The translations under genes and the position numbers were made by a program. Source: Calonectria ilicicola (taxonomy: Eukaryota > Ascomycota > Sordariomycetes > Hypocreales > Nectriaceae). From it: a DNA stretch of 64,000 nt. The stretch's first letter is position 1. Every line of letters starts with the position of its first letter. This document shows positions 22,501 through 33,540 of this stretch, in pieces. The stretch lies in assembly GCA_020809705.1 (NCBI GenBank), contig CP085825.1, positions 2,232,001 through 2,296,000 of the forward strand, in the 5' to 3' direction. The notes under the pieces were generated by a model, which had not been told where the DNA came from, ran no database searches, and was given only the letters and a program-made list of their open reading frames with translations.

Positions 22501-24600
22501 TTCCGAGGCAATTTATTTCTCAGATACGGGAAAAATATCACTACGTGTCTTTTTATTTGTGTTTAATAACGCCCCTGATGCTCCAGTCACGACGATGGGC
22601 ATGGGGTATTAGACTGACGATGAACTTCAGACACAACTGAAAGCAAATCCGTCATCAACGCAGATTTACTGCTTTAAAAAAAAATTGACCAATAACTAAT
22701 ATATGCAACCCAAGATTTCATTAAAGGAATAAGATCCTAAATTGGGTCTTGGGGCTATTCTTTTGCCGCGTGATTGCATCCATATTTTCGAACACACCAT
22801 GTCGCTTGCTCGAGCAACACATCTATGAAACACAGTTGACTTACCATGCCAAAATATCTCATAAATCCCCTTCACCCGTTTGGAGTCCGTCGTTCGATGT
22901 GTCTTCGATGGTGACAATGGTTGCAGTAATTCAGGGGGTCCGGAGGTCGGTTGGTAGGTCGCATCGACGGGCCTACAGGCAGCCAGTGCCGTTTTATCCG
23001 TAGAAAAGTTTCTTTGAAGATACCCCTCTTCGATTTACAAGAAAAAATCCTATTTTATCCAGATGATGCGTAATCTGGTTTCGATATCATTCGATGCAGG
23101 CAAGGTGGTGAGGTGCAAGCAGGTTGATGTCTCCGTTGCGCAACAGACACTCAGCTCTGAGGACTCATGATCGATCACATCTACAGTGCCTTGTATACCC
23201 TTTTACAGTATGTTCGGCTATCCTATTATTTAGAGAAGCATTGCCATAACCGAGGTTGAAAACCTCACGAGAAACGTGATTTGAGAAGTGATTTGTGACC
23301 CAACAGATTACACCGGGCCCATTCATCTCAGTCAAGACTGTGCACGTTCACACATGGTCCGGATCAAGGGAGGTTACCCAAACGGGCAAATTAGGTAAAT
23401 CATCCTCTTGATTTCAACATCCTGGACGCATCAGGGATGAAGTAAAAATTGCGGTGATTCTTTATCTTTAAACCGAGGATAACTCCACCGCATCGCCTCA
23501 TCAACTAACAATGACTTAGCCGAATTGTGACCGGTAAGCGAGTGAGGGAAGAAGCCAAGACTCCTGTCGGAATGGGTCTCTAGTCCACCGTGGTATGGTA
23601 AGGCGGTCAAGCTAGCTACTGCGATGACTGAGGAAGGACGTGAAGCAATCGACATTTCACCAATATTGGCTCCATCGACACTACGGCTTCATGATATTTA
23701 TTGTTCATAAATACCTTGTGTGGTATTTCGAATAGACGGATTGAGGTAGATCTTTCACCTTTCACGCAAAATATTGTGTGTATGTGCATGTTATTTGGAG
23801 ATCTACCATTTCATAATTTGGCAACCGTCCATCGTTAAAGCTGAGGGTTATCGGGCCTCAAAGTCCGGCCAATCCCTTGTAGAAAAAAAGTACCTCCGGA
23901 AGCCTGCATCGGGGACCGACCAAACGCTTGTCATGCACTGGGAGCCTAGCGGCATGTGAGGTGTGCTAGCAGATCGAAACCCTTGTTTGGCTCCGCGGCT
24001 CTTTCTGCCTTGGCGTTGTAGGTTGCGCACCTTGTGTGCATTTTATGTGCGCCCGCAATATGTTCACGAAAACATCGTGACTGTGTAACAATATGTGTAC
24101 TGGCAAGCGGACTTGGAGGTTCACAGTTGCAGCGGTAGATAAAGGTACATCGACCATTCTTACGTGTCTGCCATACTTTGATGGTGAAGATTTTATCCCA
24201 AGCAGAGTCTGAGTGTGCCAGGGGCAACAGCACCAATAAGGATGAGTGATGACCATGTGACAACGGACTTCCTTCGGGGATTGTGAGTCGGTGATTCCGC
24301 AGGCGGAATACGCTGAGACATCCCAAGGCGGAGCCAAACATACGATAGTGGAGATGGGAGCCTCGAGCCGCGATTGAACATTGGGACGGCCGGCCGTCAC
24401 CTGCGCACACTTGTCGTAATTGAATGCACTGATTTGCACAATCTTCTCAAGAACGAAAAAGCTGAAGGGGCAGGTTAGCGCTGGCTCGGGCAATGATCCG
24501 GGAGAGGTGTAATCGAGATTGCATCAAGGCGGAACGAGGGAGTTGCTCCGTATTTTGATGGGCCTTACGGCAAGCTTAGAAGAGGAGCTCTGGGAAGCAT
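19558..24600. other. Gene-poor stretch, left part
   Basis: About 5 kb without a supportable gene. The first 0.9 kb should contain the MFS promoter. From about 20450 to 23900 the sequence is visibly richer in A/T, full of stop codons in all frames, and has many TpA steps, as expected of an old decayed repeat. However, I found no terminal repeats or transposase motifs. The longest leftover frames (e.g. minus strand 20794-20988) resemble nothing I can name. A 7-bp hairpin (TTGAGGG-TGCTG-CCCTCAA) lies near 20546. Confidence 0.45.
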
Positions 24601-27600
24601 CTCCCGAGCCGAGATGCATTATATTCATGTGAGTCTATGTCCTGGCCCAGAAGTATAAAAACAAGGTTGTGTGTGTTTGCAGCGCATTGGATTATGGGCT
24701 ATTCTGTCATCAGAGGGCATCAACGTGCTCGCAGGTCCAGCTCCGGCGGGGAGGTGCGATGGGGCTGTGGCGGCGCCCTGTGTTCCTGCACGGCTGCACT
24801 ATGCTCAACACAGGCAGGTACTGCATTGCGGCAGGGAGGCTCCTTGCACCCTGTTGTTTCTGGAAAACCCTCAGCGGGTCCTGCCAGGCCCTGGCTGAAA
24901 AGCTGCAGTTAGTGGCGTTGTCTGAGTCGGTACGTCGTTCGTCCCGTCCCTGCCGTCTCAATGACGGAGTCAGGTTGCGGTGCAGTGCGGTGTGCCAGCC
25001 GCCAACGCGACGCCATTGCGCGCGCTTCTTGATGCCCACCTTGACTCGGCCATCGTGACTGAACCAAGCCCCATCTCAATCAACCAATACGTAATTTTCC
25101 AGCCTCTTGGCTTTCCGATATCGGTTTCATCTGAGAGATGCTCTGGGAGTAAGGGTTACAGAGCTACTTACGAATTCCAAGCTAACATGAAAGCTAGTAG
25201 TGGTGGGCATGGCACAGATCGCTGGAGCCTCAACAGGACCGGCACAAAACCGGACCGCCACCCAAGCTATCATCGCCAAGACTGCTGTGCCCTTGCACCC
25301 TTGCAATGCGGCTACATCACGTCTACAAGTCGGTCCCAGCCGTCAGGTTCCACGTCCTAATCTTGGATTGACTGGGGGTTGAGGGTTAACCGAGGATAAG
25401 TCTGTGGCCGCGTCTGCCTCCTGTAAACCACCACTTCAGCGTATCAAAAGGACCCTCCTTGATCTACAGACACAGGAGAAGGTGGCATGGGTGCTCCGCA
25501 CACCGGAGGGACAAAAACTCTGGCGAGGAAAACACTTTTGCTGCGATATTGACCCCCTTTTGTGCTCTAGAGCTCACAATGAGAAGCATTGCCATGGCGA
25601 GATGACGGCTTACACGGATTATCGAGAGGTGTTGGCGGGCAAAGACTGGGCATTCCATGCTGGTCTGATCAGACCACCCATGCGCGAAACACGCACAGCG
25701 CGGATACGGGAGTAAGCTCAGCGCCACCGATGCAACCATTTTCGGCTGCCACATGGTTTCGTTCAAGGGCATTTGCAAGCCCGACGGCAATCTCCCTCGC
25801 ACCCAACCGTCAATGCCGTACTTCTGGGCTGACGAAGCGTCACCTTGATGCAGGTGGGGCCCAAAGGGGCAGCACTCTACGTGTTGGCCACAAATGCGCT
25901 TGTCCTACTTTTTTTGATGTCCTGCCTTTTTTGAATCCCTCCCGTTCTCGCCCTGCACATCCGTCAGAGAGTGTGAACCCCACGGCGGGAAGGGTGGGAT
26001 TAGGGCCGTTCTCCAAATACAGTGAGGAGAGCAAAGTTTGCCAAGGCTGAGAAATAGCTCCTTCTCCAATTTGGAGTCGCCGATTTGGAGAATTAGCCGT
26101 CATCCGTTGAACGATGTACGAATAAGCTACAGTGAAAAGGCATGCACAACACCGCAATTCAGCACGCTGTTCAAATGCCTTCGTGCAGGAAACACTTCCC
26201 TTCCTGTGCCAACGGTCAGGACCCTCATGCACCGCAACGTACAGCGGAACCGAAGTCAAATGATCCTCGGGCGTATCTCCGCAGTACGAGACGTCAGGAC
26301 ACCTTGCCCAGTGCCTGCGGACTAATCTCTCCAAAAACTACACATGGTAACACCCTCGCCACTCCTCTCCACTTTTAGGGTACAACATATCCAACAAAGT
26401 GCCTACTGGAGCGCAATGCCTCGGATATAATTTTCAAGGAGCCTTCCTCTTGGTTTGAGACAAAGCCATCGTCTCTTAAACTACCAAACCGCCTGGCCCA
26501 AGAATGTTATGGCTCATCTAAACCAAAGCATGGCGTAATTCCATGCTTCAAGGTTTCAGCAATAGTACAACGCCGCCCTTCTACTGTCACGACTCGTCGA
26601 TCTCTATCGACTTGATCCCTGTCGTCGCTCCAAAAATTCCGAGCAATTTTTTCGTTCCCTTCCAATCAAATCCTAGCTAGCCCTCGCATCACCGTCACAT
26701 TCGGCCGGAAGCGTGGGAATAGGCCCCCTGCTTGTTAGTGAGCAAATGTGATACAGGGGTTTGCCATAGACTCTCCACCTGTTACTCCACCTTGTTGTCC
26801 AGCACCGATGAGAGTGAATCCACGGATGATGAGAGACGCGACAATTGTGGGATGCTCCCCATCACTCTCGCATGCCGCACAGATGATGTCCAAACAAGGA
26901 ATACAGTGACTTTGCCTCCACGGCCCAAGTGAGGGATCCATAAGCCTTTTGTCCGACACAATGACCACCACATTTTGTGGATATCCGAGAGTATTGCCGA
27001 GGATATGCTGTTGGAGCATACTTCATGACGCGCCATCATCATTCTGTTTCTTGCTACTGGTCTCTCTCTTGTATTCCCCTCTCCCTCTTCTTATTTTATT
27101 TTATTTTATTTTTATTTTATCATCTAATGGCGCTTTCCCAACAGAATCGTGATAAAAAGTTTCAAACCGTAGGCATTCATTTCTTTCCCACCCCTGTTCG
27201 CTTTCAGCTCTTGGCCACGAACTTGGAGTAATGAGCCTCACACTCCACTCATAATTGCGCGTGGCCAACTACAAGTCGCTTCCACACATCTGATTCTGAA
27301 CCTCGGGATACGAATTCTTCTCAGCTACCGAGGAGGAAGAATGTGGTTTTCTTTCCTGTCATTTCGTGAGAGCTATGCAAAGAATTCAATGGGTTGCAGT
27401 CCAGGTCTTGGCGATGCGTTAACCGTAAATGGAAGTTTACGCCCGGTTTAACTCCGCCTGATTAGTCCGGATATATAGACTACACCAGAGCCGTCTTGAC
27501 TCGCAACCGTGGACGAGGCTACCAAAAACGAGGCGGAGTCTTTAGAACTTGGATGGAAGGTTGACACACGTTTCTCTTCTGCATCCACGTAGAACTATAT

Positions 27601-29182
27601 CTGCTTTGACTGTAAATTGCGTGTTTGTTATACCAAAACTTGCAGAAAACACAAACCACTCGATGAAATCTCCATGTTTGGTAAGCCATTGGATTCCATC
27701 AAAGCGTCCCGCGTTTTTCGCAGCCAACATGGCCATCATATGGCCCGGTCACTCCTTGCAATCCCCGCCTTCTCGCGCCTCATCTTGACGGGGACTGACC
27801 TGAACCGTCTCCTCCAACTCCACTCGACACGGCAAGTATTGGACAGCATCGTCTTGGGGCCCCTTGCGCACCCCAAGATGCAGGTGGCTGCCCCATGGAG
27901 CCCCCATCCTACCAGACAAAGTACATTCATCAGCGAACCCCGACTTTTGGTCGCATCTTCTCCGCGTCTCAGTCTGACTCGTTCCTGTTTGCACACGCCT
28001 CCCCACCCACAGCCTCTTTGCCGCACCCCTAGACACTTGCCGACCTCATAACCCGGACATCTTTGCCTTGCCTTGGCTGTCCAGGTTACTAGCACTGCCC
28101 TTCCCTCTTCTCTCGTGAATCTCTTTACCCAAAATAGGTAGTATACCAGGGTTGGCCCCAACGGCCGTTCGGCATCGCGTGGATCCAAGGCAAAAATTTC
28201 GTCGTCAGCCACCATCTCAAGTCCTGTCAACTTGGAGCTCGGAGTTATTTGTCAAGACGGCGCCAGCCGCCATGTAGATGGGTTTAGCGGTTGCTTAGTC
28301 TTCGCAAAGTGTTGCTTTTGGGGAAGGTGCGAAGCTCGTGCTTATCTGCTACTTCGTCTTCATTCTCTGTCCAAGCATCGTGATAGCTCAATTTTCTACC
28401 TATTCGGCCTCCAATTCTGTTGAGTCCAATGGCTGTTTTTGTGCGTAAAATTCTGTCACCATCCTTTTTTTTTTTTTTCTCATCTTCCTTTCACCCGTAC
28501 GTACGACCCATTTGCATGCGGCAAAGCTTTCGAGGTGGCGGTTTGGGCCGGTACTCGTGCCATCTCCATGCACACAACCCATGGTCATCATGGTTCATGG
28601 CCCTGCCACGTCCAATTCCTCTGGCTAACGACCCTCCATAGCGAGGATGGAGTCCATCCAAACATGCATAACACCCTTACCAACCTGACAGAAAGACGCC
28701 CTAGACCTAAACGATGTCCCAATAGTCCATGATATCCCATCCCAGTCCCTGTATCCTCCTTCTGCTTCTCCACCACCTCCGCGCTTCTCCGCCATTGATG
28801 CCTCTCCACTTCTACACTCGGCCTCCACCACTCGTGCCCTCCCAGGTGCGAGGAAGGGCCATTGCGTCCCCTCTCCTCGCCTAGTCTCGCCTCTCTGTGC
28901 TTCGCTCCCCAGACCCCATACAAGAAATCTCACCAAATCTGTCCCAACGGGGTCCCTGTCCATCTTCAGATGCCTTTAAAACCGGATCCCTCTCCCCACC
29001 CTTTTCCCCAGACTTCTTCTCCGCGTCTTCATCTTTATTTTCATCTTCAGTTTCTTTTTCTCTAAACATACTCTCGGCTTGGCCGACCTGTCGTCTCCCC
29101 ACCACCAACAAAATACGCCTACCGTGACCGTACCCTGGTCGGGTTACTCAAGTCACCCCACGTACCCCCATCGGCCGCAAAC
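24601..29182. other. Gene-poor stretch, right part, leading to the acetate transporter
   Basis: About 4.6 kb of mixed composition. Open frames up to about 175 codons exist but overlap on both strands and show no domain. A lone TATAAAA at 24654 precedes no convincing gene. A (TTTTA)n-type simple repeat lies at about 27092-27121. From about 28430 the plus strand is strongly pyrimidine-rich, common in the promoter/leader of highly expressed fungal genes, and it leads directly into the acetate transporter. Confidence 0.45.
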
Positions 29183-29200
29183 TATATATATATATAAATA
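29183..29200 (+). promoter_or_regulatory. TATA element of the acetate transporter gene
   Basis: An alternating TA run ending in TATAAATA lies about 65 nt upstream of the start codon at 29265, followed by a short T/C-rich leader. A strong TATA box fits a highly inducible gene, as family members are on acetate or ammonium. Confidence 0.6.
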
Positions 29201-29264
29201 CTCAAAGTCCATCGGCTTTAGTCCATCTTTTTCTTCCATTGGATCTTTTCAACAGACTTACACA

Positions 29265-30229
29265 ATGGCCGACCACATTCACGACACAACCCACGACTCG
29301 GACAAGACCATCGACAGGCACAGCCCTGACATCCACCACCACCATCACCATGACTACCCTCAGAGCCCAACCTGGGCCCGCGCCGAGGGCACCATGTTTC
29401 ACCCTTCAATGCTGAAGCCTTACGAGCACCGCAAGTTTGCCAACCCGGCACCTCTTGGTCTCAGTGCTTTTGCGCTCACCACATTTGTGCTTTCTTGCAT
29501 CAATATGCATGTTCGGGGCGAATCTGTTCCCACCATTGCCGTGCCTTTGGCTTTTGGTTATGGTGGTCTAGTCCAGCTGCTTGCTGGTATGTGGTATGTC
29601 GAACTCGAACACTTTCTGTCTCTACATAGGTATCAATATTGATTATGTATTAGGGAAATGGCTGTAGGTAACACTTTTGGTGCTACTGCTCTATCCTCGT
29701 ATGGTGGTTTCTGGATCGCATACGGCCTTCTCTTGACTCCCACCTGGAACATAACCGGAACAGATGGGCCCTACAATGGCGAAACCGGGTCTGTGCTGGG
29801 CTTCTTCCTGACAGGATGGTTCATCTTTACAACTCTCATGCTCCTATGCACACTTAAGTCGACAGTGGCATTCTTCAGCCTCTTCTTTTTCCTGGACATC
29901 TGCTTCCTTCTCCTCGCGTGCGAGAATTACGCTCACGACCTGGGTAACACCACCGCCCAGGTTCACCTGCAGAAGGCCGCTGGCCTGTTTGGCTTTCTGG
30001 CGGCCTTCTTGGCGTGGTACAACGCCCTAGCCGGCATTCAAGATAGCAGGTTTGTCACCCCCCACCCGCCGCCGCACTGCCGGGCCGAAAGCGGAATCCA
30101 CTGAAAATCCACCTGCTAACCTGTTTATTCTGTAGCAACTCCTTCTTCCAGGTCCCTGTCATCCACTTTCCTTGGTCCGACAAGGGTCGGGAGCTACGAA
30201 AGGAGAAGAGCGAGCGCGCGTTGGCTTAA
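29265..30229 (+). CDS. Acetate transporter of the GPR1/FUN34/SatP (ATO) family
   Basis: Plasma-membrane proton-coupled acetate channel/transporter; fungal relatives include Ady2/Ato1 and AcpA. Exons are 29265-29593, 29654-30049 and 30136-30229, giving 272 residues. The first intron restores [20 protein letters not shown] and the second restores [20 protein letters not shown]. The signature [18 protein letters not shown] begins the first membrane helix. Six hydrophobic segments follow, ending with [17 protein letters not shown]. The cytosolic N-terminus is rich in His and Asp and includes six consecutive histidines at residues 24-29, which is unusual. The C-terminal tail has a charged end ([15 protein letters not shown]). 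A TATA box and pyrimidine-rich leader precede it. Confidence 0.93.
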
Positions 30230-31692
30230 AAAAAAACGCGTGACAGCATCACTTTGTCGTCTGACAGCAAAAAAACGAAAATTGACCAAAGTTTTTATCT
30301 ATCGACACTCGGCAAGCCCGATTGGTACGGGACTGTTTAAAGATATGTTTGCTTTTTTATTGCGAAAAGGAGATGCGGACTCTGATGTCCCTCCCCCACC
30401 AGTGCACCCCTTTGGAGCCACTCTATTTCTCTCTGTATCTTTCTTTTGTACCGCTGCCCATCGCAGTAGCGGCTGGTGTTTTCTTTTTCTTGTTTTCTCT
30501 TATGGCGATAGCGCAACCTAATCGGCTTGGAACTGTACATACCTTGTGTGCGAAATTAAACAAAAAATTACTGGCATCTGGCATGATATGCTCGTTTGGG
30601 TGTAGAGTTTTGATTGACGGAGCCTCAATGCTGCGTGGTGGGACCAGGAGTCATCGGCGTCTGACCAAGGAGAGGGTGGCAGGGCAGAATTGGGCAGGGA
30701 TTGGGCAACGGATCCGATGTTTTGGTCCCAAACTCTCTCGTGCAGGCAGATGATTTTAGTGCTAGAAGCCCAAATGGAAGCATATCAATCACTCCACTCC
30801 GTCTTCGGTCAGGGAGATGCGCCCGTTTTATTTTATTAGACTTCATCCAATGCCGGTCGGTGACGTATCCCCGCCCGTTCGTGGTTTATCTGCCGGAGAA
30901 AAGCGCCATGCATTTGTCCGCTCCACCAAGATGGCGTTTCTTTTTTTAATCGTGCTGGCTAGTTGCTGTATGCGGCTGCGTCTGCATCGACTTGGGAGAG
31001 ACCAGAGGAAGCGGGCGGGGACGAGGAACGTCAGCAAGGGTTGCTAGGGTCTAAAATGCCGCTTTTTTTACTCTATTCATTATGCATAATATTCTCTACC
31101 TGTAAGGCTCATGCCCACACTTGATGGCTTTATCAGCTAGGCTCTGTACCACAAAACCCGTCGCAGCACGTTTCTCACTCGCCGGGGAGTTGAGGCTCCG
31201 GGTCTCAGCCGCATAGTGAGCCCGGGATTCCAGAGTGGGGCCGTTGATCTGGCTTCCGCCATCGTCCCACCACCCGGCGTCCACACCAGCGGACGTGGGG
31301 GGGTCAAAGTCCGGCACTCACGACGGGGAAACGGTCGAGAATCTGTTGATGCAACCGGCCACCACCTCATCCAAAGTCATCTTCCCACTTTGCAATCCGA
31401 CTCTTCCATATGATGCCGTTTTTTTCTCGTGCCAGCTCGCTTGAGCTCGTGAGAACACCGTGTCGTCCCAAAGTTTCGCTAGCCTCGGTGCACCATCGTA
31501 CGATGCCGTCTCGGCTTGCCCACTTTCTCCCATTATCGCCTGATGGGCCACGCCCACATCTCGACGCGTCCTCTCGTTTTGATGCCATAACCAGGCCACG
31601 ACACCGCGTGAGGAGCCGACATCTCAAGACTTGCACGCAGCATCGGCACCTGCAGGCAGATCCGCGTGCCCAATGACGGCCCATTAGCTCGT
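30230..31692. other. Intergenic stretch, acetate transporter to fumarate reductase
   Basis: 1.5 kb between two plus-strand genes. It should hold the transporter 3' UTR (an ATTAAA-type signal occurs near 30555) and the reductase promoter. No gene seen. Confidence 0.5.
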
Positions 31693-31698
31693 TATAAA
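31693..31698 (+). promoter_or_regulatory. TATA box of the fumarate reductase gene
   Basis: TATAAA lies 138 nt upstream of the preferred start at 31831, with C/T-rich sequence between, suiting a short leader. Confidence 0.55.
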
Positions 31699-31830
31699 GA
31701 ATCCGGCCGATACCGCCCGCGCGTGCATCTCATCCGATCCCCCTCCCCCCTCCCGCTGCACCCCGGTCCGATCTCCGATCCTTTCCCTATATCCTTTTGT
31801 CATCCAATGCCTCGGATCCTCTGCTTAAAC

Positions 31831-33369
31831 ATGAGCAGGCCGCGGATTCTGTTTCTCTCCTGCATCGGCATCGCAGTAGCTCTCACTGCTATGCTCTACG
31901 GCAATCTAGTTCGCCCATCCTTTACATCAGTCACCACAAAGACAATGTCTACATCAGCTCGACCCGTCATCGTTGTCGGCTCCGGTCTCGCCGGCCTCTC
32001 GGCCTCGTACGAGGCCCTCGCCCGCGGTGCTCCCTCTGTACATTTGCTAGACCGCGCCCCTAAGCCCGGCGGCAACAGCATCAAGGCCTCATCCGGCATC
32101 AACGGCGCCGGCACCCGTTTTCAGGTTGCCCAGGGCGTCGCTCAAGATACTCTCTTCTACAGCGATACAGTGCGCTCCGCTGGCGCCCGCTTCCGCAGCA
32201 CCGTCCCGCCTGTCAACCGCGAGACGCTCGTCTCCAAACTCACCAGTGATTCTGCCGCCGCTGTCACATGGCTGGTCGATGAGATTGGCGTCGACCTGAG
32301 CGTTGTAGCTCCTCTCGGCGGCCACAGCATCGCTCGCACACATCGTGGCGCCGGAAAGACACCGCCCGGCGCAGCCATCGTCCTGGGTCTTCTCGGAAAG
32401 CTCAAGGAAAATGAAAAGTTCACACTGACCAACCTGGCCGAAGTTAAGAAATTAGTGAGCGACGGCGATGCCGTTAAGGGCGTCGAATACGTCCTGGACT
32501 CAGAAACCCACACCCTTGAAGGAACAGTCATGTTTGCTAGCGGTGGTTTTGCTGGCGATGCCACTGGCCTGCTAGCACGATACCGACCGGACCTCAAGGG
32601 CATCCCGTCGACTAATGAAGAACGACCTGGATCCCACGACATCTTGACATCTGTGGGCGCCGAGCTCCTCGACATGGACAGCGTCCAGATCCACCCCACA
32701 GGTTTTGTTGACCCCGCCAGCCCCAACACCATGCTCAAGTTCCTTGCCGCCGAAATGCTGCGCGGCGAGGGCGGAATCTTGCTCTCATCCGCCGGTGAGC
32801 GTTTCGTTAACGAGATGGAAACACGCGAGCACGTCAGCAACGCTGTCATGAAGCTTCCCCCCTCCACCGACGGCGATGGCACCATTAAGCAGTGGGATGT
32901 CACTCTCCTGCTCGACCCTGGCGCTTCCGAAGCGTCTGCCAACCATCTCGGCTTTTATGAGTGGAAGGGCCTTATGAAGAAGGTCAAGGTCAAGGACCTC
33001 GACCCGGCCGCCATTGCTGCGGTGGACAAATACGCCAAGGCTGTCGCCGAAAACACCGACGACGAGTTTGGCCGCAAGGAGCGCGGCCGATGGACCCTGA
33101 AGCCTGGTGAGGAGAACCGCGATCAGGACGTTTATATTGGCCGCGTAACACCCATTGTTCACTTCACCATGGGAGGAGTCGCCATTGACGAGAAGGGCCA
33201 CGTATTGCGCCAGCAAGACGGCAAGCTGGTGCCCATCCCCGGTCTCCTGGCTGCCGGAGAGATTACTGGAGGAGTTCACGGCGATAACCGATTGGGAGGA
33301 TCTTCATTGCTGGAATGTGTTGTCTTTGGACGAGCTGCCGGAGCCGAGGCGGTATCTGAGTCTTCATAG
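31831..33369 (+). CDS. Soluble FAD-dependent fumarate reductase, OSM1/FRD1-like
   Basis: This enzyme reduces fumarate to succinate, reoxidising FADH2/NADH; yeast Osm1 and Frd1 support oxidative protein folding in ER and mitochondria. The preferred start at 31831 gives 512 residues. A hydrophobic N-terminal segment (ILFLSCIGIAVALTAMLYG) comes first, then the FAD-binding fold VIVVGSGLAGLSASYEAL. Other family blocks are SSGINGAGTRFQ, QIHPTGFVDPASP, MLRGEGGILLSSAGERFVNE, HFTMGGVAIDEKG and GLLAAGEITGGVHGDNRLGG. The Arg in MLRGEGG and the HPTG His suit the catalytic site. A further start at 31807 is possible but has a poorer context. An internal in-frame ATG at 31945 would remove the hydrophobic segment and could yield a cytosolic form. 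No intron seen. Confidence 0.94.
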   Translation: MSRPRILFLSCIGIAVALTAMLYGNLVRPSFTSVTTKTMSTSARPVIVVGSGLAGLSASYEALARGAPSVHLLDRAPKPGGNSIKASSGINGAGTRFQVAQGVAQDTLFYSDTVRSAGARFRSTVPPVNRETLVSKLTSDSAAAVTWLVDEIGVDLSVVAPLGGHSIARTHRGAGKTPPGAAIVLGLLGKLKENEKFTLTNLAEVKKLVSDGDAVKGVEYVLDSETHTLEGTVMFASGGFAGDATGLLARYRPDLKGIPSTNEERPGSHDILTSVGAELLDMDSVQIHPTGFVDPASPNTMLKFLAAEMLRGEGGILLSSAGERFVNEMETREHVSNAVMKLPPSTDGDGTIKQWDVTLLLDPGASEASANHLGFYEWKGLMKKVKVKDLDPAAIAAVDKYAKAVAENTDDEFGRKERGRWTLKPGEENRDQDVYIGRVTPIVHFTMGGVAIDEKGHVLRQQDGKLVPIPGLLAAGEITGGVHGDNRLGGSSLLECVVFGRAAGAEAVSESS

Positions 33370-33540
33370 GAATGAGCTTCCGGGCTTTTGTATAAATATA
33401 TACTCACAATGTGTGAGGTGCGAATCTACCTAGGTGTTTTCGCTAGGTCATCATGAATAATTAAACCTTTACTCTACTAAATATCATTGCCCTTCCTACA
33501 ATAAAGCTGGGCTATAGCCCGAATCCTTCGCCATAGTTCT

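Noticed and set aside
23966..24493. 175-codon minus-strand frame in the gene-poor stretch
   Set aside because: Competes with an overlapping frame of similar length on the same strand, has no recognisable domain and unlikely composition (many Cys, His, Trp).
24654..24660. TATA box with a following gene at 24669-25058
   Set aside because: The TATAAAA is real but the following frame overlaps two other frames of similar size and shows no protein features.
32157..32942. 261-codon frame antisense to fumarate reductase
   Set aside because: Same cause: it lies entirely inside a well-supported coding exon and resembles nothing known.
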